From Byssochlamys sp. IMV 00236 (lineage: Eukaryota; Ascomycota; Eurotiomycetes; Eurotiales; Thermoascaceae): a DNA stretch of 64,000 nt. The DNA lies in NCBI GenBank assembly GCA_001931875.2, contig MSJH02000840.1:62001-126000 (forward strand), written 5' to 3'. Below the pieces are notes generated by a model, which saw only the letters and a program-made list of their open reading frames with translations, had not been told where the DNA came from and searched no databases. Made by a program: the position numbers and the translations under genes. This document shows, piece after piece, positions 42,224 through 53,800 of the stretch; positions within the stretch are counted from its first letter, which is position 1, and each line of letters begins with the position of its first letter.

Positions 42224-44001
42224 TCACTTTGACTCCAGCGGTTGCTCGGAGCGGTCCTCGATGGACATGTGGGACAACTTTCCAATACTCTCTGCCAGGT
42301 CAGAGGCAATATCCCCTTGCTCTGCTTCGGCCTTGCGCGCAGCCTCCTCTGCTGCCTGCTGGATGCTGTCCAACTCTGCAAGCCTGTTCCTGGTTTTTTC
42401 TGCTTCCTTCTCTTCCTTGGCCTGTAGCTCCTGGTTCTCCAGAGCCTCAAGCTCCTCATCAATCTCGCCCTCATCAATGACTGGACCGGCTTCATTGAGG
42501 ATATTTCCTACTTCATCCACCTTGGACATCTCTTCACGCAATTCCTCCACCACATCTTCTACCTTTTCGACGCCGCCGACCTGGGCATGTAGTCCCCGGA
42601 GGACTCCTGTGCTGGCTTCCATGACACGCACAATCTCAACCTGATCAGCCGCCTGCTCGATCTTGGTATAGATTTCCTCAAGTTGAGCCAGAGTATCTGA
42701 TCGCTGCTTCAGATTTTGCTCTGCGAGTTTCTTTGACCGCAGCGCTGATAGGGCAGATAGCCTGTTTTTGTTATTCAGGGCTACCTTTGCAGTATTGTTC
42801 AACTCGTTGATCTTCCCTTCCAGATTTGATACCTGCTTTGACAGGCTGGAAATTAATGTTTTGATTGACGCTACGGTGGTATCCTGTTGCGTTATCTGAG
42901 TCGAGGTATCATTGCCGGATTTGAACTTGACGGTCTGAAAACGGATGTATTAGTATACTATATTATGTTAAGCTCAGGCTGTGCATACGCATAACTTACC
43001 TTTCCGTCGTACACAATGGAGTTACTGTCTCGAGACAGATATATAAGCAAAACATCGAAGTCAGCTTCCGATAATTCCGTCGTATCGTCCATCACGGTGG
43101 AAAACTCGTTCACAAAGCTTTCTCTAGAGTAGATCAGGTCGACTTTGGAGGAGCTTAGACTCAGCGCCTGCTTTGTTACTCGACTTGCAGCTTCCTATCA
43201 TCTGTATTAGCAAGTCCCGCATCAGTACATCGCCAAAAAAGCATTGAAACAAACCTTCAAATTCTCAACCAAAACCAGCTCCTGAGCCTGTAATCGCGGT
43301 GAAGATTCAAGACTATCAGACCCCACAACGATCCCCCTCAGCTGTTTGATACCCCAGCTCATCACGTTCCAAGGACTTAACATCCCCGGGTCAATGAGCT
43401 GCCACTGCTTCTTCTGCAGACTCGCCCCGCTAGTTTTATATAATTGCAACGGAACCATACTCCGCTTCTGAATCGCCTCGTCCTGCACCAAGAAGAACAG
43501 AATGTTAGTGCTCATCCAGTAAGGTAAATGATACCGTGCTTCTTGAGGAAACGGCAATTACATACAAATACGCTCGCCAACGCAACCGGCCTTCCCCACT
43601 CGGGACTTTCCAGTTCCCTGAGAAGCGTCTCATCGGCTCTTAGAATGATATGGTCGGTTTTCTTCCTCTGTCTTTCACCTCCCCCTCCGGAGCCTAATGT
43701 GGATCGTGACGAGGAGAGCTGTCCGGCTCGCGCGGCGTTCGTGAGCGCATGTTCCCACGCTGCGACGTTAACGGCGTATCCGTCCGGATTGGTGCTCTTT
43801 TGTAATGCGAAGTCTGAGTAGAGGGATGGGAGGCGGTTCCTAAGATGTGAGAAACATGTTAACTAGCTATACAAATATGCTTTTTGCTCGGCGAGATTTT
43901 GGGTCCCCGACCTGAGTTGCAGGGGATAGGAGTTCAGACAATGAAACTTACTTTCGAAACGCATCCTCGTGAGTGAGGATGTATGTCAAGAGGTCACTCA
44001 T
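42224..44001 (-). CDS. CHM7: ESCRT-III-like nuclear-envelope protein Chm7/CHMP7 (Snf7 family)
   Basis: Five exons (43952-44001, 43566-43839, 43255-43482, 43000-43194, 42224-42934) add to 486 codons (485 aa). The N-terminal half has divergent winged-helix-like sequence (MSDLLTYILTHEDAFRKNRL, EWGRPVALASVF). The C-terminal half from about residue 240 is a Snf7 core with a basic first helix (VALNNKNRLSALSALRSKK), a long coiled coil, and acidic late helices (IDEGEIDEELEALE). A winged-helix region before a Snf7 domain marks CHMP7/Chm7. That protein recruits ESCRT-III to the inner nuclear membrane for pore surveillance and envelope sealing. The RAD18 and CHM7 stop codons lie only 76 bp apart. Confidence 0.85.
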
Positions 44002-44853
44002 GGTGAGCGAGTGATCCCGACAGCAAATGAGATTCGCTGTCTGAGTATGAAATAAACGCTGGACGTAGGGGCTTCCCCGGGGTAAGTGAGAGGTTATCGT
44101 TTCGTCTTTCCGTCTGGTAACAGGATCAAGTGCATCCAAGTCGTTAATGAAGATTGTATGACACAACTAATGTCTGTTGATCCAGCAGCGCAACGATTCT
44201 AACTGGACCTGGCGTTGGCCAGCTTGTCTCGTACATCCAGCTGGCCCATTCGAGGCTCCGACAAGGAAGGCCTGAGGTTGAAGCTAATCGGATATCGATA
44301 AGACGCGCTATGACACGCTGCACGTGACTTTGTATGGGACGTCACCGTTGAATCGGGTGAGAACTATTGTTTCTTACCACAGGCTTATATTCATTTTGGG
44401 TTCTTCTGTGATTCGAGGAAATTAAAATGGAACTCTACAAGTTTGAGATTGAGAATTTGTAGTTTTCCTTGACAACAGGCCGCATGAAAGACCGGCCATC
44501 TATCTTGATCCGTTCTAAGTATTTCGGATCTTTTCTACACTATCACTATGTCCGTCGCCAGGAAGGAGGAAGAGTAACCATGACAGGGTCAATCAAAGAG
44601 GAATGGTAGTAGTAGTATTAATAACGTCTTGCGGCACAGGCGAAGTCTGTATCCCTGGTGACCTCCCATACGGTATAGAGACGTACTAAGCTATGGAATT
44701 ACATACATAAAGTGCAACCTTGGAAGACAATTCTTGTTCGAAGGCTTGTAGCATATTATCAAATTATCAAAGAGGAATAGACTCGGTGAGGAGATAGTTT
44801 CGATCGGTTAATTCAAGCGGGTTCCAACGAAACTGAGTTCAAAGTCACGAGCA
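44002..44853. other. Intergenic region upstream of CHM7
   Basis: About 850 bp. The left part must include the CHM7 promoter. A short TAG trinucleotide run lies near 44607-44618. No gene was recognised. Confidence 0.5.
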
Positions 44854-45491
44854 TTATAAAGTCCTGTGAGGGGCTAAAAGAACTGGTAAAACTTGTCTCA
44901 CATCGGTGCTTCCATCTGGCGCAAGCTGTCGCATGGATTCCCGTTTTCTGAGGACCTCATCTACGGTCTCTGCCATTCCAGAGGTATAAAAAGCGCGCGC
45001 GATGGCGGCATGCACCTCGAGTAGGAGAGGACTTGGTAGCTCGGTATGGTTGCCCTCTGGCCTTGTGAAGCGGACGAGTCGTTCTCCGTTGTCGTTGGAA
45101 GGTGCATTCCAGACATCCAGATACCAGTGGGGAAACTCGTCGAATGTTCTAACCTTGTACACATTTGGCTCGTCCTGGTTTAATTAGCATGAAATTTTCA
45201 TCTATATGATTCTGATTTTATACTAACCATGGGCTCGAGTGTAAAAGTGAGGCATCCGAACTCTCTCCTCAGTGGCTCCCATATGATCATCGTGTTTCTT
45301 GGCTCATTGACCCATTCTGGTTTCATACATTGTCCAATTGGCCGCATAGGAGGTGTCTTGGTTCCGCCAGTAGGGGCTGCGTAGGGGGTAAGCGGTTGAT
45401 CATCATTATTGCCTATACGCAAGACTTTTACACCTACCCCACAGGGGGCACCACGAGAAGGTATGAGGCACTTATAAGGCCGGACACTCAA
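44854..45491 (-). CDS. Fragment resembling the C-terminal half of fungal HNH-nuclease-domain proteins
   Basis: Two putative exons (45228-45491 and 44854-45174) join at a GTTAGT donor and a CAG acceptor. They give continuous sequence such as NEPRNTMIIWEPLRREFG, then FTLEPMDEPNVYKVRTF, and ELPSPLLLEVHAAIARAFY. This layout (a PRN segment, a short strand before a DEPN turn, then a LLLEVHAAIARA helix) resembles the C-terminal part of PF13391-type HNH proteins common in Aspergillus. The core with the HNH histidine and Asn should lie upstream and was not found, so the gene looks truncated or decayed. The real start, the extent upstream of about 45420 and the stop are unclear. A donor at GATGTGAGA near 44903 could also lead elsewhere. 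Confidence 0.35.
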
Positions 45492-45976
45492 AAACTCAAC
45501 TTGCTTGGTTTTACTTTGCTCGCGATTGATACCTCAGAGTATAGGTTAGCCTCACGGTCTAACCCCAGCTGGCCGCTGGCTCTGGGTCAATGATTGAGAA
45601 GTGGGAAGGTGGCAGTTTGATGAGGCACGAACAAATAGCTCGCCCCCCCGCAACATACAAAGCCCTGTTGCTTTCGGTAAGCCTGGCCTTATCCTGCTTC
45701 GTCAAACGGGGTATCGTAGGCTCTCTGGGTGCTTTTGGAGCAGAGGCGGTAGACCCCTCTGTCCGTGACCCTTGCTTGCTGCCAAATATATATGCAGCTA
45801 CAACAACCTGGTCGGCGTGTATGATTGCACAGGCTTCCTGGTTTCTCTTCAGGTATTAGGGCAATATATCAGTTAAGGATACCGAATTCTAGCCTATTGG
45901 GTGTACTCACCCTAATCAACAGCCTGCCCCCTGTTACAATCGGACTTTCTTAACTGAGAAATATTATTTAATAGGA

Positions 45977-46790
45977 TCATTTCCCGACGAATGAAGAAGA
46001 GATCGCGTCAAAATGAGTGCAGGATCTCACTTCAGAAATCGTCTTGAAGCTGGGCTCAGGTAATAGGAGAGAGAACAACATACAGTTGTACGAACTACAT
46101 GGAATTAGCACATCCCAAAAGGCACAATGCAACAGCTTACTTAATGAGCAGTGCGACTGCTTGCCATAGTGGATACAATTCGAGCATGTACCATTGTGGA
46201 CGTCCGCAACAGACACGCAGCGCCGGTACGGACCTCGGGTTGGTATTCGATCCACTGTTGTGTGCCCTTTCTCCTCGAAAAGTGACGGCCGTTAACCTCG
46301 CATGCCTCTCTCAGGCCAATCGTAGCGATACGTGAAGGCCCAGCGACCGAACCTCTGAAGCCTTGGTACAGGTACATACATATCAAGATCGCGCAGATCT
46401 TGGCAACCGTTACAGGCTACAACCGTTAGCAATCAACCACAAGGATGCAATAACCACTTACGAGGATTGTTCTCGTCGCCTTTGACATAGACGAGTATCG
46501 AATTCCTGTACGAACCGCGTTTTCGTAGAGTTGCACTCGTGAAGGGTCTTACTCAACCATCTGCATTTCTTTCGGCGCGCGCGTCCGCTCTTCGGGGATC
46601 CGACAAACCCTCTTGTTTTAAGCATATTTAGCGGTCTTGCGATTGCGGAAAGTGTGGGACAAACTTCCGATAATAGTTCATGAAGGCTAGTCCCGCTTCT
46701 AATTGCTGTAATCAACTTCCTCTGAGAGGACTGGAGTAACAATGCTCGTTCAACTCGTGTCAATCGGACGCCATCCGGAGGCTGCAGGGC
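45977..46790 (-). pseudogene. Cys-rich fungal gene fragments, probably decayed
   Basis: Several minus-strand pieces in different frames look like exons. One is a charged N-terminal piece (TLSAIARPLNMLKTRGFVG) at about 46790-46560. Another is a piece with RKRGSYRNSILVYVKGDENN and a GTAAGT donor at 46461. A third piece starts PCNGCQDL after an acceptor at 46417. A fourth holds RRCVSVADVHNGTCSNCIHY followed by GKQSHCSLS. The spacing C-x2-C, then C, then C-x2-C, then C resembles small zinc-binding motifs of uncharacterised Eurotiales proteins often listed only as hypothetical. I could not join the pieces into one frame, so the locus is probably broken or its introns were missed. Confidence 0.3.
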
Positions 46791-48471
46791 CGGGTTATGG
46801 GGAAAATCCTCTATAAAAGACCGCCGTTTCTTCCAGACTGGAGTCGATAGGCCACTTGATGGGGTTGTAGCGCCTATATAAGGGTCCTTAATCCGCGTGC
46901 GGTTAGCCCCTAAAGCAATTAGTCCAATAGTTATTTATCATAATCTTGAACACCTGCAGATCTAAATAAAGTCTAGGTTCATAGGATTAATAGTTACTGA
47001 TGCTGCAATTGGATTCCAGGTTATGATCCTGCGCAGGGCTTGATCTCGTGTGAGGGTAGCAGGGTCAACGTGTAGAATTGTCCGGGAGCCGTTTCTGACC
47101 CCGGGGAGGCATTTTTGTAACACAATTCAGGATATGTAACAGACAAACAGGAGGCTCGTTACGGCACTTCCAAGATTAAGACCGATGATTAAATGTAGCC
47201 GATTATTATCAGCAAGCTGAGGGAAAAGAGAACAAGAAGATGACGTGAGTGGAGAAGCAACAGATCAGCGACAGGGAGAGAGGAAGACAAGAGAGAAATA
47301 TCGTTAATCAAAAGGCACCCTAGCTTTTAACAAAAGTGTCAATTGAATTATTTACTTCAACAAGGCCCTACAAATCACTTAGCATGATCGCTCGCTTTCA
47401 GAAGTTGGTATCCTCAACATGACATACCTTCGAGCCGAGAACGAGATATATAGCACGATATAAAACCTATCAGCTGAAGAATGACGTAGTTTTAATGCGA
47501 ACAGAGATTTATCCCAGTACGCCTGAGCACTCGGAGAGAGGATCATTAATTTTGGCAACTTTTCAGTGCTGATATTTCCCAAGAGATCATTTCTCCATTA
47601 ATTCATATATTCCAGAAAACCCGAAGAGAGACCCAATATTGTCAACGGAAGATATTACTTTTCGTGCCTAGGCGAATGGGAAATAAATAAAAGAAAAGAA
47701 CTTGCTCGGGCACAAGATGGAAGAGTACAGATATTGACCTAGGCGAAATGGAGAATCTTGGATGACATGTCTCAGAATGTATCTGCAAATTGTTCTTCTG
47801 CCAGCAGATGGCAGATTGTCTATAAAATCCTTGAGTATGTCAACGATCTTGTCTCTCGACGAATGAGGATAATAAGTGTATAAGTAGCTTTTGTCGCGCA
47901 TGTGCCTCATCTGGATTCGATGGCGACGGGGACAAGGTGCCACTGAGCTGAGACAGCTCTCGCGTTACTAAAGGATGCACCCAACTACTATAAGTATCGG
48001 AGGCGGGCTCCAAAATGCCACTATCACGCTATATAAAATGTATAGAACAAACAACATGTAGCCACCTATTTCCACCAGTATAGGATTGAAGAAGACACTC
48101 TGGAAGTAGGAAATACTTAAGAATAGCGGCGGGGGTGCTCCAGGCAGCAATCAATCAGGATGAAGTCCAACGGCGTGAATAGTCCGGGGGGTGAATAGTC
48201 GATAGATTTCAGTACTCTTCAGTTCTCCAAGGATTGCGTGGCACATTCCCTTGAAATTTCGAGGTTCAGACAGTTAATGTAGGTCAAATAGCATAGTATG
48301 GATATTTATGTCGTATTATTATATTCACCCTGAACAGCTGTAGGAGACTAATAGTAGATACACCTCCCTTTGAACTCCGTCCAATAGATGCCGTGACATC
48401 ACTTTGGATCCTAGCTCTATAGTGGAATGCCCTCTTTATACGCCCGGTATCAAAGCCCTGTTTATTTTAGC
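46791..48471. other. Gene-poor AT-rich stretch
   Basis: About 1.7 kb with no frame longer than about 90 codons and no family similarity. Base composition is AT-rich compared with flanking genes. No terminal repeats or transposase fragments were recognised by eye. This may be degraded sequence, but no element can be named. Confidence 0.5.
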
Positions 48472-50752
48472 TCATTCAAAGTCATCATCACGAGTGTCGT
48501 TATCGTCCCTAGTCGCCCTCGCGTGGCTAAGAGGGCCCGTCTCATGAGGTGCAACTCCTCCAATCGTAGATTTGTTGCGGCGATGGCGATGATCTAGCTT
48601 CTCGCTCGTCTCCTCAGTGCCCAATTGGGATGCCGTGGCAGCTTCGTCTGTTGTGTCGATTCCCCTGGATTCTAGGTACTCGACCTTGACCGCACGCTTC
48701 AAGTTATCAACGAAGTTTTGCATCTCTGGGAGGGGGAAGGTGCCCTCGGATTCTAGAACCTCTGCATATAGTCGCTCTGCCTCTTCAAGACAGTCCGATG
48801 CGAGGGTTGGCTTGCCCATCCTCATCCAGGAATCGGCAGCAAGGATAGACCACATACCGGCCTTCCGTCGACGAGCGCCCCATTTTGCAGGACCTGCTCC
48901 GGTTTTCGATGCGTAGCAAGCAGAAACCCGTTCCATGAAGAGGACTTGACCGATTGAGCCAACCAGTCCCAAGTCCATGACCCTCATGGCCCACTTTGCA
49001 GCGCTTTCAACGGCTGAACCGCCTCGAGATTTCAAAAGCTCACTCCCCAGGGCAAGACTTCGGAGAGCGTTGGGCGCATCGGAGCATCGCGTCAGGTACG
49101 AATAGCATGAAATGTCGAACATCTGGTCGATACTCTCCAGCTTGGTTTTCGCAGTGGCTGCAAGTGGGTTCAGCAGCATGCTTACGCCGCACATCTCATG
49201 CGCCCCAGCGTGGTATTTCCAAGCCTTGTCGTTATTGAAGTCCGACCTGAGGAGCTCATAGGTAGAACTTGATAACTTCCAATCGCGAAGCATAAATGCA
49301 AAATCCGCCATCTTCCGCAAGAGGGCCTCTGGGGAATCCGGCTGATAGAAACCCTGAGTGGTATCATAATTTCCACTTGTAGAGCCCGACCCGGAGCCTA
49401 TGAAGGTCGATCTGGTGCCGGCACCGAACCCAGCAAACCTCCGAGACATGGACATAAAGCGGCCGCTCAGTCCACGCCGTCGAGATGCTACTTGATCATT
49501 CCAAACTGCTACCCTATTCTCCATGTATGGAATCACGGACTGCGCAACCAACTCTCGTACAAATGTCTTGATGGCTGTCACGTCTGATTCAAAAAGGTAT
49601 TGGGCCTCTGTTCCGAGATCCACCAATGTCTCTGTCTACAGTTAGCCTGGCCCGTGGTGAGATCGGCGAATGTCCCTTACGTGTTTCACCCATCCTCGAC
49701 AGATCCTCCGACGGTGACAGCCACTCGCAAGGCGGTACCTGGACACTATCATCATCTGTGATAACGCACTGATTACTTCTCAATCTCAGAAGATGACAAT
49801 GCAGCCCGAAATGTCGCTTCATCTGATCATAAAGCCTGGTCGATTCTGTGATATCATCTCGATCCTCATCGTGAACCAAGACATAATATCTGAGGTATTC
49901 CGGATGCATCCAAGGAGGAGGCCGCCGGCTTCCTTGGCTGGTTTCCGCATAGAGCTGTCGTAATGACTCAAGAGGAGATGAGTTGCGTGAGCTGATGGCA
50001 ATGACACAAGCAACAGGGTGTCTGAATGTCTCATGCGGCGTGGCAGTGGAGCTCGAGAGCAATCGACGGAGAAATAGTTTATAGAAAGGAGATGTAGGCG
50101 GGACATTTCCCGAAGGTATATCACTAGGACGAAACAGCCCGCCCAAAGGCTCGTCAGCTGAATCCAGTTGTCTTTCCAAGATCTCCTCTATTTGGCCCAG
50201 CGGCGACTCCGGACCACCGCCTGCGGCTTTAGGAGACTGGCCTACTGATGGTAGCTCAGCGAAGCGTACTCCATAATCCTCCCATCCGCGACTAGAACCA
50301 ATGCTGTCTCGAATCACCACCTTGCCCGGAACATTCTCTCCAAACGGCCGGACCAGTTCCCAGAAACCGTCTTTGAAACCCTTCTGCCGTACCAATTCAT
50401 TCGTATCGTCTGACGCGTAAATACCAATCGTAGGAGAGAAAGCGCGGATTATCAGTGATCTGATATCATTTGCGCCATCGAGCGGACCTCCTAAAGATGA
50501 CCCAAGCGATGATCTGCTAAGGCGGGGGGTGGATGTCGACACCCTCGAGATTGGAGATGCTGAGCGCGACGGGAGCTCCGGAGAGAAAGGCACAGTTGGT
50601 GATTGTATGATGTTAGAGTCGGCTAGGTTCGAATTTAATGAATTAGAAGACTCGACTTCATCTGGATATCTGGTCTTGGGGACAACGATCGGAGCTCCTG
50701 GCGCAAAGGACGGCAGAGGCTTGACCGGAGCAGCATCTCCGGGAGATGTCAT
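48472..50752 (-). CDS. TRS85: TRAPPIII complex subunit Trs85 (TRAPPC8 family)
   Basis: Two exons (49681-50752, 48472-49631) sum to 744 codons (743 aa). The start at 50752 is the first ATG of the frame. Early sequence is Ser/Pro-rich. A conserved block LIIRAFSPTIGIYASDDTNE follows, then FRHPVACVIAISSRN, MHPEYLRYYVLVHDEDRDD, YDQMKRHFGLHCHLLRLRS, and in exon 2 LRKMADFAFMLRDWKLSSST with helical repeats (WKYHAGAHEMCGVSMLL). These match Trs85/GSG1, the subunit that defines TRAPPIII, a Ypt1/Rab1 exchange factor at the Golgi and in autophagy. The acceptor at 49633-49632 is chosen because it alone keeps frame into QTLVDLGTEAQYLFES. The C-terminal 60 residues are polar and probably disordered. Confidence 0.88.
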
Positions 50753-51470
50753 GGACACCTGCTGTCTTCTGAACGTCTGACTGGAATTCTGTGCCTGAAG
50801 CTAGCTGTCCGCATCTATAAGTGGCTGGTGATTGTAGAACGCGATCTCGTGGGGTGAAGGTGGCCGGGGGAATCAGTGATAAGTTATGGCGGAGAGTTGG
50901 ATATCAAGAGGGCGCCCCGTGTGTAAGTAACGTCAGTCAGTCGGGAACGGGCTGTGTTGGCGTCCGGAATCAATTTACATATTAATTTCTTACGTCGGCC
51001 CACTTCTTCGTGCTTTTCCAGCACATCTATGACAGTTTTGGTCTTTTATGAACCGCATGTAGGAGCAGAGGGAGTCTTTACGTCTCTCAGCCTACTCATA
51101 TCAAAAGCTCAAGCCTCAATGCGCCTTGGAGGTCTATATTTGCCTGCGTCACAAACGCGCGCCTAGAATAGTTGCATAGAACCTCTATGAGTATTTGTAA
51201 AAAAAAAACCAGCCAGCATAAGGGCATGTTAATTACGGTAGAGGGAAAAGTTCGAATCGAATCTTCATAACCTTTTGATCGTGAATCTGGACTTATTGAC
51301 ACTATCCGTGAGCCTTGGAAGACGGTGATCTCGCTGACTCAAACACGTGAGTCAACAGCTCCAGCTCCAACTCCAACTCCAGCACTCGCAGAGCTGCTTC
51401 AGTTGCTCTGAATCACTTCCTACCTCAAGGGTGGCAACTGTGGACGATGAGTCGGATGAAATCGCTATAG
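50753..51470. promoter_or_regulatory. Divergent promoter between TRS85 and CCA1
   Basis: A 718-bp interval between two outward-facing start codons. At 51335-51354 lie TGACTCA (51335-51341), CACGTG (51344-51349) and TGAGTCA (51348-51354), packed in 20 bp and 117 bp before the first CCA1 start. TGASTCA is the Gcn4/CpcA site of amino-acid starvation control. A hexamer-like repeat of CAGCTC/CAACTC follows at 51355-51378. Factor binding is inferred. Confidence 0.65.
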
Positions 51471-53539
51471 ATGCGGTTTCTTCGTTCTCAGAGACAGCTT
51501 GCACGTCTCCGCCGCTTTTCGACTCCGCGCGCTGCGGCCGATTTCCCTGCTCAAGTCCATCCCGCCATCCGATCTTCAGAGAGTCATACAATACACCGCA
51601 ACAGCCAATTGACCTCAACACAAGCCATTTTCCCGCTTCGACGTCTCCATTCACCCTACTGTTCCATGCCAGGTAGGGAGTACGAGGAAATTCCTGCGGA
51701 AAGAGCGACAAAGAGGAGGCGTATATCCACTGCGACTGCCCCGCGCGAAAGCTCTCCATCGACAATGGATCACGCAAAAAGTGCACAAACGCCACAGCAA
51801 ATCCCTCAACCTTTACCGCAAATCGAGCTTACGCCTATAGAGAAGACAATCAAGGCTCTTCTACTCGATGTCGCACAATACATTCGTCAGCGGGCTGCGG
51901 AGAAGGGCACCGATAATGCGGCGGCCGAGACTGAGATGGTACTACGGTTTACTGGGGGTTGGGTGCGGGATAAGCTCTTAGGGGTTGACAGTCATGACAT
52001 TGACGTGGGAATTAGCAGCATGACGGGATATCAGTTCGGTATGGCCTTGAAGGAATATCTCGACGTGCCAGAGAACTTGGAAAAGTACAAGAGGAGCCTT
52101 CCGGACGGCGAGTTGAGCGACGCAATCGTCAGTCTTCATAAGATCGAAGCAAATCCGGAGAAGTCGAAGCATCTGGAAACGGTGACAACAAAGATTTTTG
52201 GGATGGATATTGACCTGGTTAATCTACGAAAAGAGACGTATTCGGAAGACAGTCGCAACCCTCAAATGGAATTTGGAACTGCGGAAGAGGATGCTATGCG
52301 TCGGGATGCTACTGTGAATGCCCTCTTCTATAATCTGAACCGTTCAGTAGTCGAGGATTTCACTGGCAGAGGGATCGAGGACATGAAGTACCGCATCATT
52401 CGGACTCCCTTGGAGCCTTACCAAACATTCAAGGATGATCCCCTGCGGGTTCTACGGTTGATCCGATTCGCAAGCCGATTAGGATACGTAATCGATAAGG
52501 AGACCGAAATAGCCATGCAAAACGATGATATCAAGGAAGCTTTAAAGATAAAAATCAGCAAAGAGCGCGTCTTAGCTGAACTGGACAAAATGCTTCGAGG
52601 TGTGTTCTTTTGGTGTTTCTATTCTGATTTTGACACCGGCTAACTGGAATTCCAGGTCCTGATCCCCGAGGTGCCCTAGAATACATTGATCGGTTAGGAC
52701 TATATAGCACGATATTTGCGAATCACCGAGATGAGGCGCAAGCTGACACGTCGTCATGGTCCTTGGCCTACAATGCTCTGGAGAGATTTCTCAGCCCCTC
52801 ACATGAAAGCGCAGGAGATGCCGGCCAGTCTGTGGAAAGAGTGCGGAACACCCTCGTCAGCGACAGATCAGAGGCATACTACTGCTGGATCATCGCTGCA
52901 TTTGCGCCCTGGGCTACCGTACCAGGGCGTGAGCCAAAAAACAACAAGGAGAAGCGCCCTCCTCCTCGAGTGACTGAAGTAGCCAGGGATAGTCTACGGG
53001 CAGATAATAAGACTGCAAGCATCTTAACTGATGCCGCCAACAGCGCTGCTCAAATCATCGAAACCAAGGGATCTCTACTAGCGGGAAGGATACCCGGGAC
53101 AGAAGCGGAGATTCGACAACAGATTGGCCTAAAGATCCGCGAATGGGAAAAGGACTGGAGACTATGCGTTGTCATGTCTATCCTTTTAGAGATTATGAAG
53201 GGCCGAAACTTTGACGAAGGTAAGGAGGATCCGTTTCCCTTCGTCAAATTCCAGTGCATTGTAGACAGCGGCTAATTATCCGCAGTTATCCGTGAATACG
53301 ACCAATTCTTGTCGTACATCAGCAGTAAAGATCTTCTCGGGGCTTGTCAACTAAAGCCTATCGTAAATGGAGGAGAGATCATGGCGGGTTTGGGCGCTAC
53401 CAAGGGACCTTGGATGAGAAAGGCGCTGGAGATGGTGATAAAATGGCAGCTTCTGCATCCTGAAATTTCTGACAAAGAGAAGGCCCTGGAGATGCTCCAA
53501 GAAAGAAAGTCAGAGCTTGATTTCAAGCCAGCCAGATAA
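51471..53539 (+). CDS. CCA1: tRNA nucleotidyltransferase (CCA-adding enzyme)
   Basis: Three exons (51471-52599, 52656-53219, 53286-53539) sum to 649 codons (648 aa). Class II poly(A)/CCA polymerase motifs are clear: FTGGWVRDKLLG near residue 160, then DSHDIDVGIS with the two metal-binding Asp, then RRDATVNALFYNL, then DDPLRVLRLIRFASRLGY. The enzyme adds CCA to the 3' end of tRNAs. The first 65 residues are Arg- and Ser-rich without acidic residues for the first 23 (MRFLRSQRQLARLRRFSTPR), a typical mitochondrial presequence. A second in-frame ATG at 51666 begins MPGREYEE, shortly before KRRR. This fits the yeast arrangement in which one CCA1 gene makes mitochondrial and cytosolic/nuclear forms by alternative starts. 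Confidence 0.93.
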
Positions 53540-53800
53540 GCTTATGGGGAGTTGTGAATACCAACGGACGTGGAGGAACAGGTTGACAGGCTCAGAAGTA
53601 AAATCGGGTAAATCGCCAGTAGTCCGTACTTAAATAGTTGACGTCCTTGATTGGACACCCATCAAAATCTCTCCGCATGGCGGACCTCCATCCATTGTAT
53701 TAATAAATACCCAACAAATATCTTGTATTTGCATGACTGAGCGCATATAAGACCAACGTTGTGAATGCATCGCCTTGGACTCTCCTAGATTCGACCTGTC

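Noticed and set aside
44854..46790. The HNH-like and Cys-rich pieces as one gene
   Set aside because: The pieces could not be joined in phase by acceptable splice sites, and nearly 500 bp without coding signal separates them.
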